From assembly GCA_017936765.1 (NCBI GenBank), contig JAGBEX010000014.1:124001-188000 (forward strand): a stretch of DNA of 64,000 bases, written 5' to 3'. The translations under genes were made by a program, and so were the position numbers. The stretch is from Clostridia bacterium (GTDB lineage Bacteria > Bacillota > Clostridia > Christensenellales > Aristaeellaceae). Shown here piece by piece: positions 36,959 to 46,394 of this stretch (the first letter of the stretch is position 1; every line of letters starts with the position of its first letter). The notes below the pieces were generated by a model. That model was not told where the DNA came from. It saw nothing but the letters and a program-made list of their open reading frames with translations, and searched no databases.

Positions 36959-37825
36959 ATGGAGCTGGTTCAGCGGCTGAAAGAGCTGGGCTTTGCCAGG
37001 GTGCTGGTGCTGGATGGACATGCCTGTGGGGCAGATGCGCCCACGCTGCTCATGGCGCTGTGGACCTATGAGATGGAGGCGAACCCGTCCAAGGACGAGG
37101 CGTGGATCCACCCATACTACCGCATCTCCCATCATGCCTATCAGGCGGCGCGGAGCTTTGTGGAGGAATGCAAGGCGGCGGGCATTGAGGCGGCGCTGCG
37201 GGATGACATCCGGCTGAAGCCCATTTTTGCACGACTGCCGGGGTTCTCCCAGGGGCGCAACACGCTTTCGTACATCGAGGGCGTGGGCAGCCGCTTCTAC
37301 ACCAAGACCTTTGCGGTGAACGTGGACATGGAACCCACGCATCAGCTGGAAGAAGAGAAGCACGGGCTGCATTGCGGTAATTGCAGGAATTGCATGGCTG
37401 CCTGCCCTAACCATGCCATTGATGAAGATGGCTTCCACATGGAGCGGTGCATCCGCTATTGGATGATGCCCGGCAAGCCTGTGCCGGAGGAAGTGCGTGC
37501 CGCCATGGGGAACCGGCTGATCGGCTGCGACGAATGCCAGCGCTGCTGCCCCCACAATGCGGCACCCAAGGCTAAAGCGGGGGAGACGGTGGAGCTTTTG
37601 CGCCTGCTGACAGAGCATAAGGCTGTGGCAGAGGAATTGAAGAGCGAAATTGGCGTGAACCTGACCCTGCCGAACCGCTTGCTGGCGCAGGGCTGCATGA
37701 TCGCCGGGAATAGCGGGCGGGAGGAACTGCTGCCGGTGCTGGAAGGCTTGCAGGAGCATCCCTCGGAGGCGGTGCGCGTCCATGCGGAGTGGGCGGCGGA
37801 AAACATCAGGAAAATGCATGATTGA
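36959..37825 (+). CDS. QueG-like double 4Fe-4S protein
   Basis: 288 residues. The C-terminal half has the two-cluster arrangement of epoxyqueuosine reductase: HCGNCRNCMAACPNHAI, RCIRYW and IGCDECQRCCPHN, followed by a HEAT-like helical end. QueG reduces epoxyqueuosine in tRNA using cobalamin. However, this protein is about 90 residues shorter than typical QueG and its N-terminal cobalamin domain looks reduced, so a different reductase of the same family is possible. The ATG at 36959 is 8 nt from AGGAGG. No other queuosine gene is nearby. Confidence 0.7.
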   Translation: MELVQRLKELGFARVLVLDGHACGADAPTLLMALWTYEMEANPSKDEAWIHPYYRISHHAYQAARSFVEECKAAGIEAALRDDIRLKPIFARLPGFSQGRNTLSYIEGVGSRFYTKTFAVNVDMEPTHQLEEEKHGLHCGNCRNCMAACPNHAIDEDGFHMERCIRYWMMPGKPVPEEVRAAMGNRLIGCDECQRCCPHNAAPKAKAGETVELLRLLTEHKAVAEELKSEIGVNLTLPNRLLAQGCMIAGNSGREELLPVLEGLQEHPSEAVRVHAEWAAENIRKMHD

Positions 37826-37849
37826 GAGCCGATTCGTCGGCTCTTTTTC
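37825..37849 (+). terminator. Intrinsic terminator after the QueG-like gene
   Basis: AGAGCCGA (37825-37832), TTCG loop, TCGGCTCT (37837-37844), then TTTTT. It starts at the last base of the stop codon. Confidence 0.93.
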
Positions 37850-37878
37850 TTGCAGTTCATGGGGAAATGCGCTATAAT
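37850..37878 (+). promoter_or_regulatory. Promoter of the GH127-like / dus / secreted-protein unit
   Basis: TTGCAG (37850-37855), 17-nt spacer, TATAAT (37873-37878). It directly adjoins the preceding terminator. Confidence 0.72.
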
Positions 37879-37918
37879 GGAAAATGGCTTGATATGTAAT
37901 GATATGGAGGAAGATACC

Positions 37919-39601
37919 ATGCCCCTGAAGCCGATTTATGAGAAATCCCCCCTGGTGGCGCTGAAGGAACTGCCCCTGCGGCCTGGCCAGGTTCGTGTTG
38001 TGAATGAGAAGATGGATCAGCTCTATGCGCTGGCCTGCAGCTTAGTGGATCAGCCCATGATGTGGGAGGGTCTGTTCCGCGTGGCTTGTGTGCTGAAGGC
38101 CAAGCCCACGGAGGAAGCTGTGACGGAGAAGATCAACGCCGCGCTGGCCCAGCAGGGTGAGGACGGCGGCCTGCCCATGGAGGTGGAAGCCTCTGTGGCT
38201 GTGATGCGCGCTGCGCTGGCCATGTATGAATTGGACGCCAAGCGCCCTCTGCTGGAAAAGCTGGTGGCCTGGTGTGCCTGGCTGGCCGAAAACTGGGATG
38301 CGGTGCTTTCCTGCGCCGCTGTGCGCACCCATGCTGCCGACCTGATGGAGCTGCTGCAGACGCTCTACCGCGTCACCGGCAAGAAGGCCATCCTGTCCCT
38401 GTGCGACAAGCTGCGCCAGCAGGCCATGGACTGGAGCGGCATTCTGCACACCTTTGCGGTGCAGCGCCCCATGAACCGTGTTACCGCATGGAAGGACATG
38501 GAAGCTGGCCTGGAGGCCGAAGAGGGCAGCGAGGCGGGCTTCTACACCCGCCAGTATCTGACCTGCCACGGCGAATCCCTGGCCGATGGTCTGCGCAGCG
38601 CCACGCTGAACGGTCTGTTCAGCGGCAATGGCATGGAGCTGAGCGCGGCCAAGACCGGCTGGGAGAAGATCAGCCGCTACCACGGTGCTGTGTGCGGCGG
38701 CGTGACGGCGGATGAGACCATCGGCGGGCGCTCACCTGCCTGCGCGGTGGATGCCGCCAGCCTGGGCGCCTGGGCGGAGGCCTTTGCCGGTGTGGACTGC
38801 GAGGAGACCTGGGCCTATGAAGCCATCGAAATCCTGCTGGCAAACGGTTTGCCCGCTGCTCTGAACGGGGATAAGCTGATTCCCTTTCAGCGGGTGAACG
38901 GCCTGGCCGCCAACTGCGGCACCAAGGACTGCTATCATGTTCACGAGGGCGATGAGCAGGTGCTGCGCGCCCTGAACCGCCTGTGCCGCGGCTGGGCGAA
39001 GGCGGCCTCCTGCGCGGTGACGGTGAGCGCCAAGGGACTTTCCGTGAACCTGTATATGCCCGGCCGCTATGCGGTGCCTCTGGCCGATGGTGCTTGTGTG
39101 GTGACCATTGCCGACGGTGTGGTGAAGTTCAGCGCCAAGAAGCCCGTGAAGGCTGCCCTGCGCCTGCGTGTTCCCGCGTGGACGGAGGATGCGTGCATCA
39201 CCGTGAATGACGAGGGCGGCATGGAGGGCCATGCAGGCAGCTGGCTGACCATCGACCGCACCTGGCAGGATGGTGATGTGGTGAAGGTGGACTTCGCCAA
39301 GGCTATCCGCGTGGGCAGCGGCCACCATCAATCCGCCTGTGTGCGCTATGGTGCGCAGGTGTTGGCCTATGTTCCTACGGAGGAATTGTGGAACGTGGCG
39401 CTGTGCGGCGAACCTGTGCTGGAGGACGGCCGGGTGTTTGCCCAGGTGAAGCGTGTGCCTGACTGGCGCAAGCGCGGCAGCCTGCCCGCCGATCTGCCCG
39501 TGCTGCCCCATGCAGAGGGGGAGTGCGTGAAGGTGGAGCTGGTTCCCTATGCAGAAGCGCCCTGCCGCATTGCCCTGTTCCCCAAGGGTGACGAGGCATG
39601 A
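37919..39601 (+). CDS. GH127 (DUF1680)-like glycoside hydrolase, divergent
   Basis: 560 residues, no signal peptide. The N-terminal two-thirds look like an (alpha/alpha) barrel. The C-terminal part contains ALRLRVPAWTEDACITVN and GSWLTIDRTWQDGDVVKVDF, which closely resemble the beta-sandwich ending of GH127/DUF1680 enzymes (beta-L-arabinofuranosidases). The cysteine/glutamate zinc site of GH127 is not clearly identified; ANCGTKDCYH is a candidate. Total length is shorter than typical (about 620-650). The ATG at 37919 follows GGAGGAAG. It overlaps dus by 4 nt, an unexpected partner. Confidence 0.6.
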   Translation: MPLKPIYEKSPLVALKELPLRPGQVRVVNEKMDQLYALACSLVDQPMMWEGLFRVACVLKAKPTEEAVTEKINAALAQQGEDGGLPMEVEASVAVMRAALAMYELDAKRPLLEKLVAWCAWLAENWDAVLSCAAVRTHAADLMELLQTLYRVTGKKAILSLCDKLRQQAMDWSGILHTFAVQRPMNRVTAWKDMEAGLEAEEGSEAGFYTRQYLTCHGESLADGLRSATLNGLFSGNGMELSAAKTGWEKISRYHGAVCGGVTADETIGGRSPACAVDAASLGAWAEAFAGVDCEETWAYEAIEILLANGLPAALNGDKLIPFQRVNGLAANCGTKDCYHVHEGDEQVLRALNRLCRGWAKAASCAVTVSAKGLSVNLYMPGRYAVPLADGACVVTIADGVVKFSAKKPVKAALRLRVPAWTEDACITVNDEGGMEGHAGSWLTIDRTWQDGDVVKVDFAKAIRVGSGHHQSACVRYGAQVLAYVPTEELWNVALCGEPVLEDGRVFAQVKRVPDWRKRGSLPADLPVLPHAEGECVKVELVPYAEAPCRIALFPKGDEA

Positions 39602-40554
39602 CCAGCGTTCGCCTGGCACCCCTGGCTGGGGTGACGGACTGGCCCTTTCGCCTCCTGTGCTTCGAGCAGGGCTGCGACTGTGCCTATACCGAAATGGTCA
39701 GCGCCATGGGCTATCTGTACGCGCCCAAGGATCAGCCGGCCACGGCTTGTCTGCTGGAGCGCCACCCGGATGAACCCAGGCTGATCCTGCAGCTCTTTGG
39801 CAAGGAGCCGGACATCATGGCTCGCGCTGCGGAGGAATTGTCCTCCACGGGGGGGTATGAGGGCATTGACATCAACATGGGTTGCCCTGCGCCGAAGATC
39901 GCCTGTGCGGGCGAGGGCAGCGGCCTTTTGCGGACGCCTGACCTGGCGGAGAGCATTATGAAGCAGGTCGTGAAGGCCTCCCACCTGCCTGTTTCTGTGA
40001 AGCTGCGGCTGGGCTGGGACGAGAGCTGCATCAATGTGCTGGACATTGCCCGCCGGGCAGAGGATGCTGGCGTCAGCGAGATCACCGTGCATGGCCGTAC
40101 ACGCCAGCAGCAGTATGCGGGCGAGGCCAACTGGGACCATATCGCCCAGGTGAAGCAGGCGGTGCGCATTCCTGTGCTGGGCAATGGCGATATCTTTACC
40201 GCCGAGGATGGTATGCGCCGCCTGAAGGAAACGGGTGTGGATGGGCTGATGATCGCCCGGGGAGCCATGGGCAATCCGTGGCTGTTCAGCCAGCTCAAGG
40301 CGCTAACAAGCGGCGGGCAGGCGCATATTCCCACCGTGCATGACCGCATCGAAATGGTGCTGCGCCACTATACCATGCTGCTGAACTGGAAGCCACGCCG
40401 CATTGCGGTGAACGAGATGCGCAAGCACATCGGTTGGTATCTCCACGGCATTCGCGGCGCGGCGCAGATGCGGGCGAGGATCAACCTGATCGACGACCCG
40501 GAAGAGGTCTTCGCAGTGCTGCGGGAGTTTGAACAGCAGGCTTCCGAAGCCTGA
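39598..40554 (+). CDS. dus: tRNA-dihydrouridine synthase
   Basis: FMN-dependent enzyme reducing uridine to dihydrouridine in tRNA D-loops. 318 residues. LAPLAGVTDWPFR at the N terminus, the catalytic-loop region INMGCPAPKIACAGEGSGLL, TVHGRTRQQQY and VLGNGDIFTAEDG are all typical of the DusB-like group. It is translationally coupled to the GH127-like gene; the next gene starts 55 nt after its stop. Confidence 0.93.
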   Translation: MTSVRLAPLAGVTDWPFRLLCFEQGCDCAYTEMVSAMGYLYAPKDQPATACLLERHPDEPRLILQLFGKEPDIMARAAEELSSTGGYEGIDINMGCPAPKIACAGEGSGLLRTPDLAESIMKQVVKASHLPVSVKLRLGWDESCINVLDIARRAEDAGVSEITVHGRTRQQQYAGEANWDHIAQVKQAVRIPVLGNGDIFTAEDGMRRLKETGVDGLMIARGAMGNPWLFSQLKALTSGGQAHIPTVHDRIEMVLRHYTMLLNWKPRRIAVNEMRKHIGWYLHGIRGAAQMRARINLIDDPEEVFAVLREFEQQASEA

Positions 40555-40609
40555 CGGGATGAAAACAGGGCTGCACTTCGTTTTGATATCCGTAAAGGAA
40601 GTGGTTGAA

Positions 40610-42022
40610 ATGCGTAAGGCGCTGCGCCTGCTGTTGGCGCTGGTGCTGTGCATGGTGATCTCCACCGCCGCGGTGGCGGAGATCACGCTGGTGCCGCAGC
40701 TGGACGAGTGGGACGAATCCCTGCCCCTGGACGTGAAGCTCTCGGCAGATGTGGCGGTGCATATGCCCTTTGACGATAACCGCTGCGCCCAGCTGAATGC
40801 GCTGCTGAAGCATCTTTCGCTGCACCTGAACAGCTCTGTGGCGGAGGGTGAGACCCTTGGCCGGGTTGCGCTGCAGGTGAATGATGCTGATGTGGCGTGG
40901 ATCACCCAGAAGGAAAATGCAGCTGAAACCCAGCTGCGGCTTTCATGGCAGCCGGATGTGACCTACTCGGCAGTGGGAAATGCGCTGGATATGGTGAGCG
41001 GCGTTGAGCTGGAGAACATCCCCACCGACAAGCTTTTCTGGCTGGAAGAAGGCCCTGCGCTGGTGAACAACCTGTGCGACGCCCTGGCGGACTATGGCAA
41101 ATCCTCCAGCATCAAGACCAACATCAAAAACATGGGTATGGCCAGGAAAAAGATCATCTACACCGTGCCGAAAGCCGATGCGGAGTTTTTCTGGGATGCG
41201 GTTGCCGATAGCTGCCCCGATGGCAGCAGCCTGGAGAATCTCCTGGCGGGGATGACCGTCTCCGGCCAGCAGAAGCTGATCGTTTGGCGGGATGCAGACG
41301 GTGCGCTGCTCCGCGTTGAATATGCCGGGAAATGCGGCAGCAATGCGGACTCCCTGCGGCAGGTGAAGCTCATCTGGCGCATGTGCCGCACCGAGGAGGC
41401 CGTGCGGGACGACATCAGCCTGAAAACCCCGGCGGTGAAGGGTGCTGACTACAACACCCTGACCCTGACACGAAATCTCCTGCAAGACGAAAACGGCGTT
41501 GTGACGCTGGACGGCAAGTTCAGCTATACGGTGAAATCCGGAAAGGAAAAGAGCAGTTTTTCTGGCGAAGTCGACTTGACAAGCAAGCCTGATGGCGAAG
41601 ATACGCTGCTTTCCGGTTCTGTGATGGCGAAGAGCAAACAGCCTGGGGACGACGCTGCTTCCTCCACGGTGGTGAAGCCGGATGTACGCCTGGGTTCTGA
41701 TGGAAAAACGCCTTTTATTTCCGGCAAAGTCCAGGTGCAGGAGCTTTATGACGGACACGTTGTGGAAGACGCGACCATCAGCGTGGAGGTTTCGCCGGGT
41801 GTGGAACTGACGTGGGATGACGCTGATATCACCGTGGATATGGATGCCATGGACGAGCAGCAGCTGCTGGATATGACACAAGGGCTTTCCGAGGCGGTGG
41901 TGCCGCATCTGGTACTACTGCCCCAGGAGGACACGCTGTATTTATCGGCCGATCTGCCGGAGGACGTTTGGCAGCGGATCGTTGAGGCGGCACAGAGCGT
42001 GCCGCAGGAGGAGGTAAAATGA
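40610..42022 (+). CDS. Secreted protein of unknown function (tandem gene 1)
   Basis: 470 residues. It begins with a clear signal peptide (MRKALRLLLALVLCMVISTA, AVA-E cleavage), so it is exported; there is no lipobox or LPXTG anchor. The mature part is acidic and beta-rich, with no family I recognise. Residues from about 400 (TWDDADITVDMDAMDEQQLL) resemble the C-terminal ends of the next two proteins. The ATG at 40610 follows AAAGGA. It overlaps the next gene by 4 nt. Confidence 0.82.
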   Translation: MRKALRLLLALVLCMVISTAAVAEITLVPQLDEWDESLPLDVKLSADVAVHMPFDDNRCAQLNALLKHLSLHLNSSVAEGETLGRVALQVNDADVAWITQKENAAETQLRLSWQPDVTYSAVGNALDMVSGVELENIPTDKLFWLEEGPALVNNLCDALADYGKSSSIKTNIKNMGMARKKIIYTVPKADAEFFWDAVADSCPDGSSLENLLAGMTVSGQQKLIVWRDADGALLRVEYAGKCGSNADSLRQVKLIWRMCRTEEAVRDDISLKTPAVKGADYNTLTLTRNLLQDENGVVTLDGKFSYTVKSGKEKSSFSGEVDLTSKPDGEDTLLSGSVMAKSKQPGDDAASSTVVKPDVRLGSDGKTPFISGKVQVQELYDGHVVEDATISVEVSPGVELTWDDADITVDMDAMDEQQLLDMTQGLSEAVVPHLVLLPQEDTLYLSADLPEDVWQRIVEAAQSVPQEEVK

Positions 42023-43527
42023 AAAAGTTTCTTTGCCTGATGATGTGCCTTGTGCTTGTGCTGACCACGGCCACCGCTTTTGCGGCGGTGGAGTATTCCC
42101 TGCTGGAAAAGTGGCAGCGCCAGGTGGACTTTGGCAATGGCGTGAAGGGTACGCTGAACGTGGCGGTATCCGGTGAGGCGGAATGGGCAAAGCTGCTGGC
42201 GCCTCTTAGCGGAATGCCGCTGCAGATCCGCGCCATCCATGCGGATGACAACTTCCAGTACCGCATCTATGCCGAGGACGGCGAGGAAATGCTGGGCTTG
42301 ACCCAGCTGTATGGCAGCGATGAGGCCATCTACCTCAAGAGCGACCTGCTGCCTGACACTCTGCTGACCCTGGCCACCGGCGGTGACTGGATGGATCGCG
42401 TGATGAGCAAGGGGGAGAACCCCTCGCTGCATTCGGCGGCAATGAACATCCTCAGCATTCCCCAGACCAGCTGGGAGAGCAAGTGGCTCCCTGCGCTGAG
42501 CGCCTATGAGGCGGCCATCGAACTGTGGCTGGAGAACTACGCCAGCGCCCCCAGCGTGAAGAGGAACGAGGATGGCAGCGCCACGGTGCTGGTGCGCTAT
42601 GATATCCCTGCTGATGCGGTGAAGGCGCAGATCAAGGCGCTGTGGGGCAATGTGCTGCAGGACGCCATCCTGCTGCCCCTGCTGCGTACCCAGATGAACG
42701 AGGAACAGCAGGCTGCCTACCTGAACGAGCATCTGAAGTATCACTACGACAAGGTGATCGATGATCTGGCGCTGAATGGCAATGTGGTGCTGGAGCGCGA
42801 AATGACCGCCAAGGGCGATGCCGTGCGCACGGATATGACCTTCCCGCTGGACATGGAGGGCTTTACCAATCTGCAAGTGAAGCAGTTGGGCAGCACCACC
42901 ACGGTGGTTTTGACCGGTGCGGAGCGCAGTCTGGAGCTGGAATGGACGGAAACGGCTGCTCTGGCTGGCAGCACGAGCTACCAGGGCAAGGTACGTATGG
43001 TGCCTGCTGATGCCGCGCAGAAGGGCGTGGCGGCTGCCTTTACGCTGGTGGAGATCAAGTCCAGCACCACGGACGAGGACACCCGCAGCCACGATGTGAC
43101 CAACTGGGTGATCAAGCTGGAGCAGGATGCCGAGGCAACTGGCGATAGCTGGACGAGCTTTGAGCCGGTGGAGATCAACGCCAAGGTGCATCTGCACAGC
43201 AAGGCCATGCAGAATATGCCCACCACCATGGAAGTGGAGCTGGGTGTGAAGCGCCCTGATGCTGAATTGTCTGCGGTGCTTTCGCTGAAGACCAGCAGCC
43301 CCTGGGTGATGGACGGCCTGCCCACGGAGGGTGCGGTGGATGTGGCGGCGCTGACGGAAGAGGAGCGCGCGCAGAAGTTCATCGACCTGGGCATGAATGG
43401 CCTGACCATGCTGCTGATGATGGACCAGGAAGCCATGCCTGTACCGGAGGCCACGACCACCGACCTGGCGGCTAACACGATCCCCCTGCCGGAGGCCACG
43501 GCCACGGATCTGGAGGCAGCACAATGA
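42019..43527 (+). CDS. Secreted protein of unknown function (tandem gene 2)
   Basis: 502 residues with a signal peptide (LCLMMCLVLVLTTATAFA, then AVEYS). No known domain is recognised. The middle alternates long helices and strands; the C-terminal stretch from about 428 (PWVMDGLPTEGAVDVAAL) shares its pattern with tandem genes 1 and 3. The last 25 residues contain a repeated PEAT(T/A)TDL unit (two copies), rich in Pro, Glu and Thr. Translationally coupled on both sides (ATGA). Confidence 0.82.
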   Translation: MKKFLCLMMCLVLVLTTATAFAAVEYSLLEKWQRQVDFGNGVKGTLNVAVSGEAEWAKLLAPLSGMPLQIRAIHADDNFQYRIYAEDGEEMLGLTQLYGSDEAIYLKSDLLPDTLLTLATGGDWMDRVMSKGENPSLHSAAMNILSIPQTSWESKWLPALSAYEAAIELWLENYASAPSVKRNEDGSATVLVRYDIPADAVKAQIKALWGNVLQDAILLPLLRTQMNEEQQAAYLNEHLKYHYDKVIDDLALNGNVVLEREMTAKGDAVRTDMTFPLDMEGFTNLQVKQLGSTTTVVLTGAERSLELEWTETAALAGSTSYQGKVRMVPADAAQKGVAAAFTLVEIKSSTTDEDTRSHDVTNWVIKLEQDAEATGDSWTSFEPVEINAKVHLHSKAMQNMPTTMEVELGVKRPDAELSAVLSLKTSSPWVMDGLPTEGAVDVAALTEEERAQKFIDLGMNGLTMLLMMDQEAMPVPEATTTDLAANTIPLPEATATDLEAAQ

Positions 43528-44882
43528 TGAAGCGTTTATGCGCCCTGCTGCTGGCTTTGGCGCTGCTGCTTGTGTGCGGCACCGCTACTGCAGAGGATGC
43601 CTGGGTGGCGGAGCTGTCCTGGGAAAGCGATGCGGCAGGTATGCTGGCCTTTGCCGAGTGGATCATGGGCGAAAATGGCACCAAGGCGAAATACCTTGCT
43701 GAATCCCTGACAGAGCTGCTGGACGGCCTGAAAATCAACATGCAGGCGCAGGAGGGCGGAGCCTATCTTGGCCTGTCCTTGAAGGGCACGTTGCTGGTGG
43801 ACATGACCAGCATCAGCGACTGGCAGGAGGCGAAGATCCTCTCCAACCTGATGCCGGGGCATTACATCCATGCCACCATCAGCCCGGAGGATGCTGCGGC
43901 TAATCAGGCTGCTTATGAAAAGCTGCTGGCGCTGGACACCGATGCTTTTTCCAACGAGATCACGGCGGTGATAACCACATGGCTCGATGCGCTGCCTGCC
44001 GCGGAGGAGAAGGGCTACTTCATGGGCGACGCCTATGATGGCGGTATGCGCCGCGTGACCCGCAGCTTTGACGATGCGCTGGTGGCGCAGCTGGTGGACA
44101 AGCTGATCGACACGGCCAACGCCTGGGGCATCGATGATGCGCTGGTGTCGGCCTACCTGGGCGTGGACGGCACTTTCGGCGTCCTAAAGGGCTGGAACAA
44201 TGAGCTGGCCAAAGAAAACCGCTTTGCCTATGTGCTGCATAATGTGTACGGTATCGACGGCAGCTATGTGGGTTCCTCGCTGGTGGTGCAGGAGGGCGGC
44301 GCGCAGGTCATGACCCTGTCCCATGGTGTGGCGGCCAATGGCCACCGCCTGGTGTGGGGCTATGGACTGAACGACGTGAACTACTACCTTGAGGCAGATC
44401 TGCTGCAAGTGGAAGCGGAAGAGTTGAAGGAGTTCTCCCTGATGCTGCTGGAGGACACCGCGCACCTGGGCTTCCGCAGCGTGGAGCAGATGGATGAAGC
44501 CGTGCGGTTCTGGATCTCTGGCACCGTTGGTCAGCGGGATGGAGCGCCCTATGCTGATGTGGAGCTGCTGAACCCCGGCGCTCCCGTTGCGCTGACCCGC
44601 TATGTGCTGGAAGGCTATGTGCAGCCCGAAGCCAGCGAGCATTCGCTGACGGTGCAGGCATACCTGGGTGATGAGGAGTATGTGACCCTGGGCAAGCTGT
44701 GGCTGGCCACGGCGCAATGCGATCCTGTGACCTGGCAGACCGACGGCCTGACGGCCATTGATGCCGATTCTGCCGAGGATGCCCAGGTGCTGGACGAGCT
44801 GATCGAAGAATCGGTGCAGGAAATGGCGCTGACGCTGTTCAAGCTGATCCCCGCGCCGCTGCTGACCATGTTTATCTTCTAA
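43524..44882 (+). CDS. Secreted protein of unknown function (tandem gene 3)
   Basis: 452 residues with a signal peptide (LCALLLALALLLVCGTATA, then EDAW). A cysteine lies within the signal but not in a lipobox-like context. No recognised family. The end from about 400 (PVTWQTDGLTAIDADSAED) resembles those of genes 1 and 2 and finishes in a hydrophobic helix. It closes the unit that starts at 37919; a strong terminator follows. Confidence 0.82.
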   Translation: MMKRLCALLLALALLLVCGTATAEDAWVAELSWESDAAGMLAFAEWIMGENGTKAKYLAESLTELLDGLKINMQAQEGGAYLGLSLKGTLLVDMTSISDWQEAKILSNLMPGHYIHATISPEDAAANQAAYEKLLALDTDAFSNEITAVITTWLDALPAAEEKGYFMGDAYDGGMRRVTRSFDDALVAQLVDKLIDTANAWGIDDALVSAYLGVDGTFGVLKGWNNELAKENRFAYVLHNVYGIDGSYVGSSLVVQEGGAQVMTLSHGVAANGHRLVWGYGLNDVNYYLEADLLQVEAEELKEFSLMLLEDTAHLGFRSVEQMDEAVRFWISGTVGQRDGAPYADVELLNPGAPVALTRYVLEGYVQPEASEHSLTVQAYLGDEEYVTLGKLWLATAQCDPVTWQTDGLTAIDADSAEDAQVLDELIEESVQEMALTLFKLIPAPLLTMFIF

Positions 44883-44887
44883 ACAAA

Positions 44888-44923
44888 AAGACCGACGATG
44901 TTGTTAGCATCGTCGGTCTTAGT
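44888..44923 (+). terminator. Intrinsic terminator after the secreted-protein genes
   Basis: Perfect 13-bp stem AAGACCGACGATG (44888-44900) / CATCGTCGGTCTT (44908-44920), 7-nt loop, then AGTTTA. Confidence 0.88.
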
Positions 44924-44940
44924 TTATAAACTTTGGAGGT

Positions 44941-45212
44941 GTCGGAGGCGCCGCAGCGCCTCTGACTGTAATTGTATCCGGCGGCTTTGCCGCCGGGGCG
45001 GGGCGTTTTCGGCTCTATGAGGTCAGGCTTTAGCCTGACTAACGCGGCCCATTGCTTGCAATGGGCAAGTGTAGCCAGCGCCGGGCTTGCCCCGGTGATG
45101 GCCGAAGCGGAAAACATTCCTTACGTGGAGGAACGGCCGTGGACGGCGCTTGCGCCGGACACAGTGACGGAGCGCAATTCCTCAAAAAAGTGGCTCTGTC
45201 ACTTTTTTGAGG
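44941..45212. repeat. Cluster of seven hairpins, intergenic
   Basis: No gene lies in 44883-45215. It holds seven inverted repeats in 272 bases: 44941-44966 (11-bp stem, CGCA loop), 44978-44996 (CCGGCGGC-ttt-GCCGCCGG), 45022-45039 (GTCAGGCT-tt-AGCCTGAC), 45047-45066 (GCCCATTGC-tt-GCAATGGGC), 45081-45095 (CCGGGC-tt-GCCCCGG), 45144-45157 (CGGCGC-tt-GCGCCG) and 45180-45212 (13-bp A/T-rich stem). Four of them share a GC-TT-GC-like centre. The last could end transcription of ispDF. A mobile or REP-like intergenic element is possible. Confidence 0.75.
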
Positions 45213-45215
45213 AGG

Positions 45216-46379
45216 TTAGATGTCCTGCACCATGCACACCGCCTGGGCGCTGATGCCCTCCTCACGGCCTTCAAAGGCAAGCCGCTCGGTGGTGGTGGCT
45301 TTCACGTTGACACGGTTCAGGGGCAGCCCCAGGGCGTCGGCCACGTTCTGCCGCATTTGCGGGATGTGGGGCAGCAGCTTGGGCTTTTGCGCCACGATGG
45401 TCACGTCCGCATTGGTGACGCGGTGGTGGTTTTCTGCCAGCAGGGCGACCACGTGTTCCAGCAGCTTCATGGAAGAAATGCCCCGGTAGCGCTCGTCCGT
45501 ATCGGGGAAATGCTTGCCGATGTCCCCCAGGGCAGTAGCGCCCAGCATGGCGTCCATCAGGGCGTGGAGAGCTACATCGGCGTCGCTGTGGCCCAGCAGA
45601 CCCAGCGTGTGGGGGATGTTCACCCCGCACAGGATCAGGTCGCGGCCTTCCACCAGGCGGTGGACATCATATCCCTGGCCAACGCGCAGGGAGGGGAGTG
45701 CGGGGAGTTCCTGGAGCATTGCTTCTGCCATGGCGATATCCTCCGGTGTGGTGAGTTTGATGTTGCGGCGGCTGCCTTCGGTGAGCTGCACGCTCTGGCC
45801 GAGGCGCTCCACCAGCGAGGCATCGTCCGTACCCTGGAAGCCCTCTGCCTGGGCGGAGAGGTGGGCGCGACGAATGAGATCCACGGTGAAGGCCTGGGGC
45901 GTTTGCACGGCGCGTAGGGTGGCGCGATCCGGGGTGCCGGTGACCTGCCAGCTTTCATCCACCTGCTTGATGGTGTCCACTGCTTGAATAGCCGCCACGC
46001 CGCTGCCGCAGCGTTCCACGGCCTCCATGGCACGGCGGATGGTGGCCTCGTCCACCAGGCAACGGGCGCCATCGTGGATCAGCACCTTGTCGGCATCAGC
46101 AGGGAGCGCTTGAAGGCCGTTCCACACGGAATCCTGCCGGGTAGCACCGCCGGTGACCACGTGGAGCTTGCCAGCAAAGGCGTGGGAGGCCTCCAGAGCC
46201 GCCTGAATGGCCTGCTGATCCTCTTTGCGGGCAACGACCACCATGCCATCTACAACGCCTGAAAAGGCCCTTGCAGCCCGGCAAATGACGGGTTCGCCCT
46301 GAAGCTCCAGCAGCACCTTGTTACAGCCTGCACCCATGCGGGCGCCGCTACCTCCGGCTAGTAGGATCACATACCACAT
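45216..46379 (-). CDS. ispDF: Bifunctional IspD/IspF enzyme
   Basis: Fusion of two non-consecutive MEP steps: 4-diphosphocytidyl-2-C-methylerythritol synthase and 2-C-methylerythritol 2,4-cyclodiphosphate synthase. 387 residues. The IspD part (1-225) has [16 protein letters not shown] at 6-21 and HDGARCLV. The IspF part has GYDVH at 236-240 and GHSDAD at 263-268 for metal binding, and a [10 protein letters not shown] ending motif. Such fusions are known in several bacteria. It complements dxs at 10436. Confidence 0.96.
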   Translation of the reverse strand: MWYVILLAGGSGARMGAGCNKVLLELQGEPVICRAARAFSGVVDGMVVVARKEDQQAIQAALEASHAFAGKLHVVTGGATRQDSVWNGLQALPADADKVLIHDGARCLVDEATIRRAMEAVERCGSGVAAIQAVDTIKQVDESWQVTGTPDRATLRAVQTPQAFTVDLIRRAHLSAQAEGFQGTDDASLVERLGQSVQLTEGSRRNIKLTTPEDIAMAEAMLQELPALPSLRVGQGYDVHRLVEGRDLILCGVNIPHTLGLLGHSDADVALHALMDAMLGATALGDIGKHFPDTDERYRGISSMKLLEHVVALLAENHHRVTNADVTIVAQKPKLLPHIPQMRQNVADALGLPLNRVNVKATTTERLAFEGREEGISAQAVCMVQDI

Positions 46380-46394
46380 GGTTCACGCCTCCTG

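Noticed and set aside
44941..45212. Hairpin cluster considered as a CRISPR array or a tRNA cluster
   Set aside because: The arms differ between hairpins, there is no constant repeat-spacer period, and no cloverleaf or CCA-type ends were found.
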